In this document: positions 45,603-56,161 of the stretch, piece after piece
Layout: every line of letters begins with the position of its first letter
How positions within the stretch are numbered: position 1 is the stretch's first letter
Origin: Brachionus rotundiformis
Lineage: Eukaryota > Rotifera > Eurotatoria > Ploima > Brachionidae
Length of the DNA: 64,000 bases
Assembly: GCA_016802295.1 (NCBI GenBank)
Contig: JAESIW010000166.1
Coordinates: forward strand, 102,156-166,155
Direction of reading: 5' to 3'
Translations under genes and position numbers: made by a program
Notes under the pieces: model-generated
The model's database searches: none
Seen by the model: only the letters and a program-made list of their open reading frames with translations
What the model was told of the DNA's origin: nothing

Positions 45603-47247
45603 ATGGATTTTTCAGATGACTGGGCTATGCTGGACACTTACGACTCGTTTGACCAAGATACAGATGATTTGTTTCTTCAAAACTATGATTTGTAAATAAT
45701 TAAATTAATCTTTTGTATCTTATCTTTGTTTGTTGTAGTCTAGAGTCTTATGCAACAGAGTCCGAATGGATTTTTAACTTAAAGAGCATTTTCTTCCATT
45801 GTATGATACCATCTGTCATTCAAGCTCTCAGCCGATTCACGCCAATTATACTCATCTGTATTCTCTTTCAGTTTTTATCTCTTAAAAGTAAATAAACAAA
45901 ATATTATATAATTAAATAATTATCTTTTGATTGTTTAATAGCAAATTTATCATCCAAAAATTTAATCAATCTAAACTTGGCAATAAGTTGGGCACTATTG
46001 ACCAATTTTTTCAATACATGGGTCACATTTTATCTATCTACACTAGCCCTAGTCAGTTATCTGTTTCTAAATTTAGGAAAATTTACTAGAATATCAATTC
46101 CGGCAATATGTCTTGCTCATATGGTCCTTGGGTACTTATTAACCAAGTTAATTATACAATTTTTCTACTTGGCTAATATCTAGACAGTGTAAATTGGAAT
46201 GGAACGAATGGATGTCGTTCAGAGGGGCCGAAATGATCATGGTCATGAAAATAGTCTCAATAAGCTTCGACTATCAACCAACTTGCTTACCAGACTTTGT
46301 CTCCTATTTATCTTATCTTTTTTCAATAAATACAAGCGTAATTGGTCCTTGGATAAGTTATGAGCAATTTTTGAACCAGTTTACAAAACGAACAGATGGA
46401 TCTTGGTCAAAGTTTAAAAATGCTTTTGCCTATCTGGCATACTCAATGATAACTTTGATTTGTTCAAACTGCTTGCTCAGTTCAATGGCAGACTACGTTC
46501 AGGACGTACCTCTGGTCGAAATGTTTTTCCAGGCTTTTTCTTTCCGACAGAGCAACTATTTTATATGCTATCTATCACAATTTATTCTAAATCTAAGCCA
46601 AATGGACACCATATTAGTTGTTAGACAAGCTCCAATTGAGCTACCTCGTTCCATGGTCAATGTAGTCACCAATTGGAATTTACCAATGCATTGTTGGCTA
46701 AAAAAATGTAAATTGATATATCTAATTTATGATATTGTAATTAAAATTTTATTTAAAGATATATTTCAAAATGTTAAGAAAAAATTCGGAATTTTTATGT
46801 CGATTTTTGTCACATATTTTGTCTCTTCGGCCATACATGGTTTTGATCCAAATATAATACTCGTCTTGCTCTCAATAGGATGGTTTGCCTTTGTGGAACA
46901 TGGTAGTTGGCTTAAAATAAGCAAAAATTATTTTTAACTAATTAATTCTATTTAAAAAAAAAGAATTCCGGGCCAAAATAAGTGACAAACTGAGCAGTTG
47001 CATCGGTGCCAGAGAATGCAAGAACAAATGTCCACATTTGATCAAAAGCACTCGTCTTGCAGTCAAGACAATGAACTCCTACTTTTATTTATTGAACATC
47101 TACAATTTGGCCTACTTGGGACAATTATTCTACTTTGATAATGGTCAGGACACTAGTTTTTCCCATGGCATAAACAAATGGTCACAAACATACTTCTCTA
47201 GTCACATAATCTCATTTGTAATGTATCTAACTTCTAAATTAATGTAA
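45603..47247 (+). CDS. PORCN: Porcupine, Wnt O-acyltransferase (MBOAT family)
   Basis: Five exons, 45603-45691, 45739-45887, 45942-46131, 46184-46902 and 46964-47247, join in frame to 476 residues (human about 461). Porcupine attaches palmitoleate to Wnt proteins in the endoplasmic reticulum and is required for Wnt secretion. MBOAT signatures are RGAEMIMVMKIVSISFDYQ, GPWISYEQFL, the catalytic-region block VELPRSM-type (here IELPRSMVNVVTNWNLPMHC) and the conserved His in SSAIHGFDP. A Cys-rich loop after the VEH motif (GARECKNKCPH) matches the human loop. About eight to ten hydrophobic segments are present. Exon 1 is acidic and not conserved. It is the first of three closely spaced plus-strand genes. 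Confidence 0.92.
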
Positions 47248-47377
47248 TTAATGATATTTATTTTTATATTTTTGAAATAAAAATTTTTAATAAAATTTAA
47301 TATTTTAATTAAACTGTCCAGTGCTAATTAACTGGATAAAAAAAATTAATTAAAAAAGAAATAAGCTAATTGTCAAG

Positions 47378-47871
47378 TGTCGGTGACACTGCACACGGAC
47401 ATTGGAGATTTGAAGCTTGAGCTGTACTGTGAAGCGGCGCCCAAAGCTTGTAAAAATTTTCTAGCCCTATGTGCCAGTGGCTACTACGATGGATGCATTT
47501 TCCATCGCAACATAAAAGGCTTCATAGTCCAAACCGGAGATCCGAGCAACACAGGAAAAAGTGGTAAAAGCATTTGGGGAGATTTTTTCGAAGACGAGTT
47601 CGATGAGCATCTAAAGCATAGCAAACGAGGAATTGTATCCATGGCAAACAAGGGTCCCAATACAAATGGAAGTCAATTTTTCATAACATACTCCAAACAA
47701 TCGAACTTAGACATGAAGTACACAATATTTGCCCATGTAATTGACGGCTTTGAGACATTGGATGAATTGGAAAAGATACCAGTAAATGAGAAAAACTATC
47801 GACCAAACTATGACATTAAGATAAAAAAAGTTACCATACATGCAAACCCAATAGCTGAGCTAGAAAGTTAA
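47378..47871 (+). CDS. PPIL3: Cyclophilin-type peptidyl-prolyl isomerase PPIL3
   Basis: The main exon starts TG-TCG-GTG-ACA directly after an acceptor-like TTGTCAAG and encodes SVTLHTDIGDLKLELYCEAA to a TAA, about 164 residues. PPIL3 is a nuclear spliceosome-associated cyclophilin. The family sequence is MSVTLHTD, so the initiator ATG must be completed by an A from an upstream exon or spliced leader; no in-frame ATG exists before residue ~90 (MANKG). Key sites: IFHRNIKGFIVQTGD (catalytic Arg in FHR), NTNGSQFFITY and KYTIFAHVIDG. No further introns occur. It lies 130 bp after the PORCN stop and 149 bp before MRPS7, all on one strand. The 5' end given here is the splice point, not a start codon. 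Confidence 0.92.
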
Positions 47872-48020
47872 AATTTGACCATATTGTCTAATTTGTATCT
47901 AAAATAAACTAATTCTTTTTTTTTAAAAATCACTTTATTATTTTACTATAATCATATCAATGCTATTTACTTGGCATTTTTAATTACTATCTATTTTTTT
48001 TACACTAGCTGATTTTTAGA

Positions 48021-48792
48021 ATGTTTAATTCGAGTTTTTTGAGCTTGGAACGAGGATTTGCACCAATTTTTTTGCGTGGCTACTCCAAAATGGCCACCCA
48101 TAGACCAATAGTGAACAAAACCGAGCTGGAAAATGTAAAGTCAGACGATTTGCGCCACTACCAGGCTATTGAAGCGCCAGATGGCTATGAATCAAACGCC
48201 ATGTCCTACAACCCGCGAATGCAGTAACTTGCAACTAAGACATAGATTTTTGTGATTAATTATTTAATTATTAAGTAAATTGATTAAAATTTTGATGAAA
48301 AATGGTAATTCCTATTTGGCCAGGAATCTTGTTGACCGAGCATTGTATAACATTAAGTTGAAACAAATTGAAAAGTATAACAAAGAAGAGGATGAAACCA
48401 AGCGCAAAGAGATCGAAACTAATCCGATGAAAATATTTTTGAGTGCCATGGACAATGCCAAGCCAATACTCAAAGTGGTAGGCCTGATCAAAAGTGGCAT
48501 TAGCTATCAAGTGCCAGTGCCAATGAGCGAGAAAGAGCGAGAATTTAAAGCCACTAAATTTATCCTTTCGAGTAGCCAGGAAAAGGAAAGAAATGTTAGA
48601 TTTTATGACAAACTAGCCGATGAATTGATAGACGCATTCAAAAATCAGGTATAACAATTAAAATAGATAAATTAATTAATTTTTTTACTAAATGCTCCTT
48701 TTAAGGGCAAGAGTATTAAAAAGAAAGTTGATATTCACAAGTTGGCAGAGGCTAATCGAGCTTACGCCCATTTCAGATGGGTCAAAAAATAG
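48021..48792 (+). CDS. MRPS7: Mitochondrial ribosomal protein uS7m
   Basis: Three exons, 48021-48223, 48276-48648 and 48706-48792, join in frame to 220 residues. It is the mitochondrial small-subunit protein S7, which binds the 3' major domain of 12S rRNA. The first exon encodes a basic and hydrophobic presequence (FLSLERGFAPIFLRGYSK). The S7 core shows KILMKNGNSYLARNLVDRAL, NPMKIFLSAMDNAKPILKV, GISYQVPVPMSEKEREF and the tail HKLAEANRAYAHFRWVKK, which align to mammalian MRPS7. The pyrimidine-rich ATTTTTAG ends one base before the ATG, an acceptor-like context shared with PORCN and PPIL3. Confidence 0.92.
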
Positions 48793-49144
48793 TTAATTAA
48801 AAATTTAATTAAAAAAATATTTAAATAAAATAAAATTAATAAAATAAAATTTTTTTTTTATATTAATCTTACCATGAGAAATATAATAGTGGTCATTTTT
48901 ATTACGTCCATTTCAAAAATAATTATTTTTCTAGTTAATTAAAAATTTAATTAAAACTATTTTAACTATTAATAAAATAATTAAAACTTGTATTTATCTT
49001 ACCAAGAGGACATAAGAATAGTCAATGTTAAATTTAAAATTTGATCTATGTTTCCATGGTTACCAATTCAGCCAATTTTTTAAAAATTCTTTTCAGAAAT
49101 ATTTTAAATTACATTTATAGATAATAATAATATCGAGCATCGAT
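48793..49144. other. Intergenic between MRPS7 and DYNC2I1
   Basis: About 350 bp of AT-rich sequence with repeated TAATTAAAAATTTAATTAAA palindromic blocks (about 48792 and 48935). No gene is seen. Confidence 0.5.
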
Positions 49145-52100
49145 ATGTCAGATAAAGTAGCCTTATATCATCTAAATTCTTAATTAAATATTTATTAATA
49201 TTTGCCCTAATTAAAAGAAAAGCCGAAAATACAAATCAGATTTTGGTCTGTCTGAAACCAGCAGTTCCAGACGCTATGACGATGACGAAAAGCCACGATC
49301 CAAAAAATATGACAACTACGACGAGGACAGAAAAGGGAAAAAAAGCGACAAACACCACGATCAAGACAAGTCTAGGCATCGCTCTAAGGCTAAAGAAGAC
49401 CGCGAGCACAAAGAATCGCGCCACAGATCCAAGTACGACCAGGATGACGAGAATGACAAGTCTAAATCAAAGCATAGATCCAAGAACACTGATGATTATG
49501 ATGGTAGAAAAAAGTCCCATTCAAAATCTTCTAAAAACGAGGATGCGGATTACAAGGAGTCCAGACACAGGTCCAAAGATGATGAAAAGTCCAGCTCTAA
49601 GCACAGATCTAAGCATAGAGATGAGGATTATGAGACAAGAAGTCATCGTAGGAAAGATGAGGATGAGGAGAGCTTGGCAAAGAAGAAGATGGAAGAGGAG
49701 GAAATTGTTGAAGAATATGACGAAGATTTTGATGATGACTTTGAGGATGACAGCGAAGAAGAGGCTAAGATGGTTGGCCAAAAAAATGACTGGAATGATG
49801 ATAGGAAAAGTTCGTCAAAGTCAAACGATTCCAAGCAGTCCAAATATGAGGACAAAAAGTCCAGAGTTAGATATGAAGATTATGATGACTATGATGATTA
49901 TAACGACACCAGAGGCAGAGTGGTCAAAGCCAATGCTTTGGTCAAAATTCCAACTGATTTAGTTGAGGTATTTTCAAGCAAAATTTATTTCAACCATGAT
50001 TCTGGAGACAGACAGCGTCGCCGGGCCAAGGACTTGTTCAAAAATTTAATTGAACTGGACAAAAAAAATTTCAGTCTTTTGGACATTAATCCGGTGGAGA
50101 TGCGCACGGCCTACTCGGCCCATCTGAGACACGAAAAAATACAGACTAATGACGACAATGCTGAGATTGATTGTCAAACAGAGGATATCGAGTCGGTGAC
50201 CAGATGGACCCAGAATCCGCCTGACGACTCCAAAGGATTTGGCACAGGTAACCAAGACTCCAATTGCTGAATATTGGTTTGGTCTTATGAAATTTGGCAC
50301 AGTTGAACAGAATGAATTATTTTAAATTTTATTTTTTCAAAAAGTTAAAAAATGGTTCTATTAATGCAACATGGTAAAATTTACTCTATGCTAAATTTGC
50401 AAAGCTATCCAAGAGTGTTGTACCATGCTGCATTTACAAGGCCAATTTTTAACTTTTTGAATAAAAAATTTCAAAATAATTTATTCTGTTCAACTGTACC
50501 AATTTTTATAAGACCAAATCAATTGATTTTTTTCCATAAGACTTCTCATCGGTCACTGTTCCACCTTCAGAGGCCATTGAACCTTTGGTCTTGATCCATT
50601 TTTTCTTGACCGATGATGGTCAAGCCTTTTGGCCATCTTTTTTAAGATCTAAAATGTTCCAAAATACCCTTAAATGCCAATTTTCGTGCAACTAACAAAT
50701 TCGTTTGTTAAATAAGTTGCCAAAATGCATTTATTTGGCATATGGTGCATTTTGAAAATAAGAACTGAAAGACTTTGGAAAAAAATGAGCAAAAAAAAAC
50801 TAAATTTATTAATTTTGGATTGAAAAATTTAGAAAATGAAAGAGCCAGGTCAGAAAATTCGGATGACATTTTACAAAAATTCCGTGTTACCATTGACACG
50901 GCTAATTTGCTTACATTCCTGGACAAATCTTCCAAAGTAATCGAAAAACTAATCAAAACCGACTCAGAATCGAACAAATTTAGTACAGAAAGTACCAAAT
51001 CGGAGCTAGATGTGTCACAAGGCTTTACCACATTCGAAATACCAAAACAAATATCCAAAATTTTCAAACATTACCGAGTCACCAATTGTGCATTTAACCA
51101 AGACGACCCGAACTATTTTGTCTGCTCTCACAGCTTGTTGGACGAAAATTGCCAATCAACCATGCTGCTAGTGTGGAATATATTCGAGCCCAAGACTCCA
51201 CATCGAGTGCTGACCTGTGAAACCAACTCGACATGTCTCACTTACATGTCTTTCATGGTCCTGTCTGGTAATCTGGATGGTTCAATATGTCTTTGGGACT
51301 TGCGAGAGTCCAATTCAATGCACTCATTTAGTAACCGGAAAAGACAATTGAACGAAGCAAGCACAGTTCGTTTACCAACTTACACAACTGCTGGCGTGTT
51401 GGTAAACGAGAACCACATGAGCGAAGTCCGAACCATCATCAATCTACAAAATCAAAGTGATAAAAATGTTTTCATGCAAATAGCCACGCTTGAAATGGAA
51501 GCTAGACTTATCATTTGGACAGTGATTGAAATCAAAAACACTGACCTGACTGTGTTCGAAACTGATCTCGGTTTGTTGCCAGGCGGCAAGTTAAAGCTAG
51601 TCAAAAGCTCGCAAATACCGCTAAATGGTATTATTTGGAGCCGATTTGGAAAAACCGAGTACCAAACTCTAAGCATGACCAATTCTCTATCTCAGCCAAA
51701 CCATTTTTTTATTGCCACTAATATTGTAATTAAAAAAAAATTAATAAGATTAAAAAAATTGTTTATTTAATTTAATTAAAAGGGTCAGATAATTCACATA
51801 AATAGAAAAGGAGGTGAATTTTCGTCATCAGTGATGAGGTCAAATTTTAGCGACAGTTTGCTTATGGTGACCGACATAGCCTTCCATCATGAAATGTCCG
51901 ATTTAGTTCTATCTTGCTATGGAAATGGTGAAATAAGGCTCTATCACACTAATTATGGTAAAATTTTGGTAAAGTTTAATTGTAAGTATTTATCTATTGC
52001 TTGGAATATTAGTTACGCCTATAAAAACATGGAATCTGGGATGTCTGGGAAAACGAATCAAAGAAATAAAGTGGATTGAGAGTAGAAGCAGTTGCTTTTC

Positions 52101-52412
52101 GGTAATCGATGAGCAAGACTGCTTTTATGTATGGGATTTGTTGGAAGATGACACGCAGCCAGTTTTGGCCAAAGATTTAAATGAGTATTTTTAATTGATT
52201 TGTAATTATTAGTCAAATAATAAATGTTTAGCTTTGGTGGTATTACTTATTCGAAAAGTACCAAAGAGAATTCAAATGCACCATTTGCTTTTTTCAAGCG
52301 GGATTCCAAGTCTGTTGAAATACATCTTTTTGGCAAGGATTGGAACAAAAAGTCCGAAAAAGAATCAAAAAAGTTCTCCAAATTAATAAAAAATTATTTA
52401 ATAAGCTTTTAA
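49145..52412 (+). CDS. DYNC2I1: Dynein-2 intermediate chain 1 (WDR60)
   Basis: Six exons, 49145-49156, 49218-50247, 50833-51725, 51783-51981, 52013-52184 and 52232-52412, join in frame to 828 residues. Dynein-2 intermediate chains carry retrograde intraflagellar transport in cilia. The first ~170 residues are an Arg/Lys/Ser/Asp charged region, followed by a very acidic stretch (EEYDEDFDDDFEDDSEEE). The conserved HLRHEKIQTNDDN, CQTEDIE and TRWTQNPPDD block matches WDR60. The WD40 propeller includes LVWNIFEPKTPHRVLTCET, GSICLWDLRES, DLGLLPGGKLKLVKSSQI and GNGEIRLYHTN. The third exon start (50833) was chosen because it is the only nearby AG in the required phase. Intron 2 (585 bp) is filled with inverted repeats. 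Confidence 0.9.
50272..50524. repeat. Long foldback element in DYNC2I1 intron 2
   Basis: The left arm (50272-50380) and right arm (50416-50524) are imperfect inverted copies, about 109 bp each, with a loop near 35 bases. For example GGTTTGGTCTTATG pairs with TATAAGACCAAATC, CAGTTGAACAGAAT pairs with ATTCTGTTCAACTG, and AATGCAACATGGTA pairs with TACCATGCTGCATT. The pairing exceeds 80% by eye. It could be a MITE/foldback transposon or a hairpin RNA source. No obvious target-site duplication is seen. Confidence 0.85.
50658..50757. repeat. Second imperfect hairpin in DYNC2I1 intron 2
   Basis: CCAAAATACCCTTAAATGCCA near 50659 pairs imperfectly with TGGCATATGGTGCATTTTG near 50737, with an inner pairing of TTTGTTA and ACTAACAAA. 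It follows the longer foldback. Weaker than the first element. Confidence 0.5.
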
Positions 52413-52541
52413 TTAATTTACTCTATTTGATTATTTATTTTTAATTTATTAATAAAAATTTTAGAATATATTTTAATTTTTTTTATTCTTAGCAAATATT
52501 AGTTAAGTTAATTATAAAAAAAAAATATTTATTTTTATTTT

Positions 52542-53045
52542 TTAATAATTAATTGGTCTCTCAGCCCCGCAAATTCCACTGACACTTTCTCTAAAATTGC
52601 ATATCTTCAACTCCGGGTCGAAAACCAAATCATTGGGGCAAGTCAAAATGATCAATTTGCCCTTGGCGCACATCTTAAATCGTTGGCAGTCGTATTCGAC
52701 CGGGGTCAAGTGGTCCAAATAGCTGCATTCATCCTCAGGCTGCTTTTCATACATGTCCACATGCGAATGCTCGTATTCCACATCAGGTGCCTGCTCTTGC
52801 ACATACTCCGGGGCGTACTCGGTCTCTAGGCGCTGGTACTCTTCAACTGGATAGTAGGTTATATTGGTCACTTTGGTATTGGTGATGCTGCTGGTAATTG
52901 TCTTGCTCTGAATCGGCAATCCGTACTCTTCAGGCTTTTCTTCATACACTCTGTCCTCGTCAGCCGCTTGGTACCTGTACACATTGCCAGCATTGGCCAA
53001 CAAAGCAACAGATAACACTTGTAATAAAAAAATTTTTTTTATCAT
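52542..53045 (-). CDS. Secreted single-CBM14 chitin-binding protein (second copy)
   Basis: Intronless gene of 167 residues with a signal peptide (MIKKIFLLQVLSVALLANA), an acidic Tyr/Glu/Val-rich spacer of about 85 residues, and one six-cysteine CBM14 domain at the C-terminus (ECSYLDHL, DCQRFKMC, TCPNDLVFDPELKIC, GIC). It is a paralogue of 6157-6522; the domains share P-V-E-x-x-C-Q-x-F-K-M-C-A and L-V-F-D-x-x-L-K-I-C-N. The spacer is longer here. Expected to be an extracellular chitin-matrix protein. It is convergent with DYNC2I1 and lies just 3' of the carboxypeptidase gene on the same strand. Confidence 0.85.
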   Translation of the reverse strand: MIKKIFLLQVLSVALLANAGNVYRYQAADEDRVYEEKPEEYGLPIQSKTITSSITNTKVTNITYYPVEEYQRLETEYAPEYVQEQAPDVEYEHSHVDMYEKQPEDECSYLDHLTPVEYDCQRFKMCAKGKLIILTCPNDLVFDPELKICNFRESVSGICGAERPINY

Positions 53046-53168
53046 TTTGAATATTTTATATTCTGTTATTAATTTTTTAAAGATAATATTAAAAAAAATA
53101 AAAAAAGTTTGTATTTTATAGGCAAAAAATTAAAAAATAAACTTTTATTATAAAAGAACTATTTTGGA

Positions 53169-55694
53169 TTAAGCATATCTTTTAAAATCAAAATGTTCCT
53201 TGAGAACAGAACTAGCCGATTGAATTGTATAAATGACAATAGAAATTTGGAGCTTGATCACTTCTAATAAGTCATTGTGAGGATTTTTTTTGTAATTGTA
53301 AATGGCATCGGTGATAGACGGAAATACGTCTCCACCGTAAGCATCTGATATACTTGGCGCATAAATCATATGACTTAATTAAATTAATTAAATTAAAAAA
53401 TAATTAAGCTTAATAGGAAATTATACTAATAGGCATTTCGGTCGCGGCCAGAAATGTCCAAAAATGACCTTTCAAAATTTCTCAATTGATCATTATACAT
53501 TCTGACCAAATGGTACTTGGACCGGTCTATTGACTCCAATCTTTTATTAAATTTTTCACACACATTGGTTAAATTGTTAATTGAATTTTCCAACAAGTCC
53601 AATTGAATTGCCAAATTATTCAAGAAGGGTTTGTGCTCTGTGCGAAACAATTGGTACTCTTTGGCCAATTGTGCCGAAAATCTTGCCACATTAAATGGTA
53701 GAATAAGCTGTTCGCTCAGTCTTCTTAAGAGCTCGCCAACAATTGTTCCCAAAATTCGAAATGTCTCGAATTTGGGGTCCAATATTTCGTTGACTAGTTT
53801 AAATGTTTCATAGGCAGAATGGTAAGTGGGATAGCTTGACGAGTCCATGTTGGTAAAATACTGATTTCTTTTGTCTCTGGCAAAGTACTGCTCTACACAT
53901 GGTATGCCTACTTTTTGCAAAAATGACATGTGGTCACTGCCCGAGCCAAGATATGGGCTTATTACTGGCTCGGATTTGTCCTCGTTGGGATCATTTTTCA
54001 ACCATCTGTCAAACACGCTCTCGTCACCTGTTTGTATAATACTTTTGGTAACATCATAAATCAAATCATGCAAAATTGGCGAAGCATAAGCTCTGTATGA
54101 ATAGTTTCCCTTAATCATGGTGTCTATATTCAGATAAGTGATTGAATTGGCCTGCAGCTTTTTCATATATTCCTCAACCCATTCGACAGAGCCTATCAAG
54201 CCATATTCTTCAGCACCCCAGCTCAAAAACATCACTGACCGCTTCGGAGACCATTTATTCTCTTTTTTGAGCTTCATGAGCACTCGGGCAAGTTCAAGCA
54301 TTACTGCTGTCCCGCTAGAAGGATCTAGCGAACCCAGTGTCCATGAATCCCGGTGGTTACCAATCATCACATAGCGGTCTTAACGCAAAGATTACTATTA
54401 GTGACCAAAAAGAGACCAAACATGAATGCATTTTCAATATGGTCAAAAAAATGTACCAAAGATAGATATAATTTTGAGCAAAAAAAATTTTTCCTTTATT
54501 ACCTGGCTCAACAGAACCTTCAATATATCCCATGACATTATAAGTTTTTTTTCGTTGTCGTTGATTGAAAACATTCAGAGTCAGCTTTCTGTCTTGGCTC
54601 AACTTGCCGCCATAGCTATAGGTCATGTTTAGCTCGCCTTTCCACTCATTTCTAACAGGTCTATTACTTTCAATTAATTTAAACAACTCATAAGCAACAG
54701 CGTATCCAATGACTTGGGCTGGAATTTTTGGCAAAACATCATCAATCTGTTGATCAGGCATTCTGTAGCCATATTCAGTGGAAGGATAAAACGGCGTTGA
54801 TGGATCGCCGTCTGAGACCATGACAGTGCCGCGTTGGGTTCCTTGATTTGGTAAAAATTCTCCAGATGGGTAAATTAGTCCGCTGGCAATAGATGGTGCA
54901 GCTCTCAAAGGGTCATCATAAAGAATCAGTCCTTTGACGCCATTCTCTTGCGCAATCAAAACCTTGTTGCCTCGAAAAATTTTACCATATCTGCATATTA
55001 CCAATTTGTCCTTAATATTATATCCTTGATCTAACAAAAATTTAAAGTCCTCTTCCATACAAAAATTTGCATAATAAAGTTCATCCTTTTTAATTAAAAG
55101 ATTAATTAATTAAAAAATTGAAATTTTTTTATTTCCTTCAATTACTGAAGTAGCCGAGCCGCTTTTGGCATAGGCCAGAAATGGTTTGGATACTGGACTT
55201 ATTCCAGGATCATATGTAGGCTCGTCAATTTCATAGGTCTTTTCCAATACAGACATTGAATCGCTAATTTGGATACTTGAGAAGATAATTAATTTTAAAA
55301 ATTAAAAATTAATTAATTACTTATTAAATTTGTTCTCATCTGGATAATCAAGAAGGACATCGTATTCAAAAATGTCATGATGGTCCAAACCGAACTCTTT
55401 AAATGAGTTTAAAATGTAGTCTGCAGACTTTTTGTCCATTTCTGTGCCACCCTGATGTGGCAAAAAGGTTATGTTCCGCAAATATTCTCTAATCGAGTCA
55501 GCACTGACCTCCCTAACCACATGCTCAACTCCTCTCGGGTCATAATCCCGAACCAACTGGTCGTAATAGTCCACAACAGTTTGATCTGGTTTTTTTGCAC
55601 CTTTGGAAAAAAATCCAATCAAAAAGCCCAAACCAATAGCTACAACAACACCTAAGCTCAAAAGTAGGAAAAAATTTTTGGATGTAAAATTCAT
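53169..55694 (-). CDS. FOLH1: Glutamate carboxypeptidase II / NAALADase family, M28 peptidase
   Basis: Five exons, 55694-55321, 55275-55146, 55085-54503, 54378-53427 and 53373-53169, join in frame to 747 residues (human GCPII 750). It is a type II membrane zinc peptidase: a short cytosolic end, one transmembrane helix (about residues 9-29), a protease-associated region (KLVICRYGKIFRGNKV), the M28 peptidase and a C-terminal dimerisation helical domain. Zinc-binding and catalytic residues are visible in MIGNHRDSW (His), SLDPSSGTAV (Asp), SWGAEEYGLIGS (Glu pair), YLNIDT (Asp) and YPTYHSAYE (His). Such enzymes cleave C-terminal glutamate from peptides such as NAAG and folate polyglutamates, or act as transferrin-receptor-like relatives; the intact zinc site argues for an active peptidase. 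FOLH1, NAALAD2 and NAALADL1 cannot be told apart. Confidence 0.94.
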
Positions 55695-56161
55695 TTTTTT
55701 AAAAATTAACTTAAATATCTTTTAATAATTGCTATTTATCAAGAGATTATATTACTTAATTTAATAGAAAAGATTTTAAAATTTATTCTAAATGCTCTAA
55801 GATAACATATCTTAAATGTCATAATGAAAAAGGTAAATAATTTTAACAGGCTCTGATAGCTTATCATTTAACAATAATTGGCTTTAAGCAATTACAATCA
55901 GATATAGATAAATTATGTTCAAGGATCACATTCAACCAATTTTATCTAGCTCTATTTTGGCAAAGATTTGGCAAAAAGCGACAAAGTTGGCTTATGATTA
56001 GAAAAGTTTTCAGCTTTAAACAGAGTAGTCAGTCAAAAAATTTATCGGCATGATAAAAATAATAATTAAAACAAAAATAATTTTATTTTTAAATTGTAAA
56101 ATTTTAGATTAATTTATTTTATTATTAAAAATAATCGAAATGATTTTTTATCAAGTTTAAA
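55695..56161. other. Intergenic, no gene seen
   Basis: About 470 bp of AT-rich sequence between the carboxypeptidase start and the stop of the first 572-residue gene. Nothing else is seen. Confidence 0.5.

Noticed and set aside
47377..47379. GTG as a non-AUG start for PPIL3
   Set aside because: The base pattern AAG|TGTCGGTG matches a splice acceptor followed by the family's (A)TG TCG GTG, so completion of ATG by splicing is the simpler reading.
49236..49962. Alternative-frame Met/Thr-rich plus ORF across the DYNC2I1 charged region
   Set aside because: It is the shifted reading of a repetitive Lys/Arg/Asp-coding exon; the DYNC2I1 frame alone connects to conserved exons.
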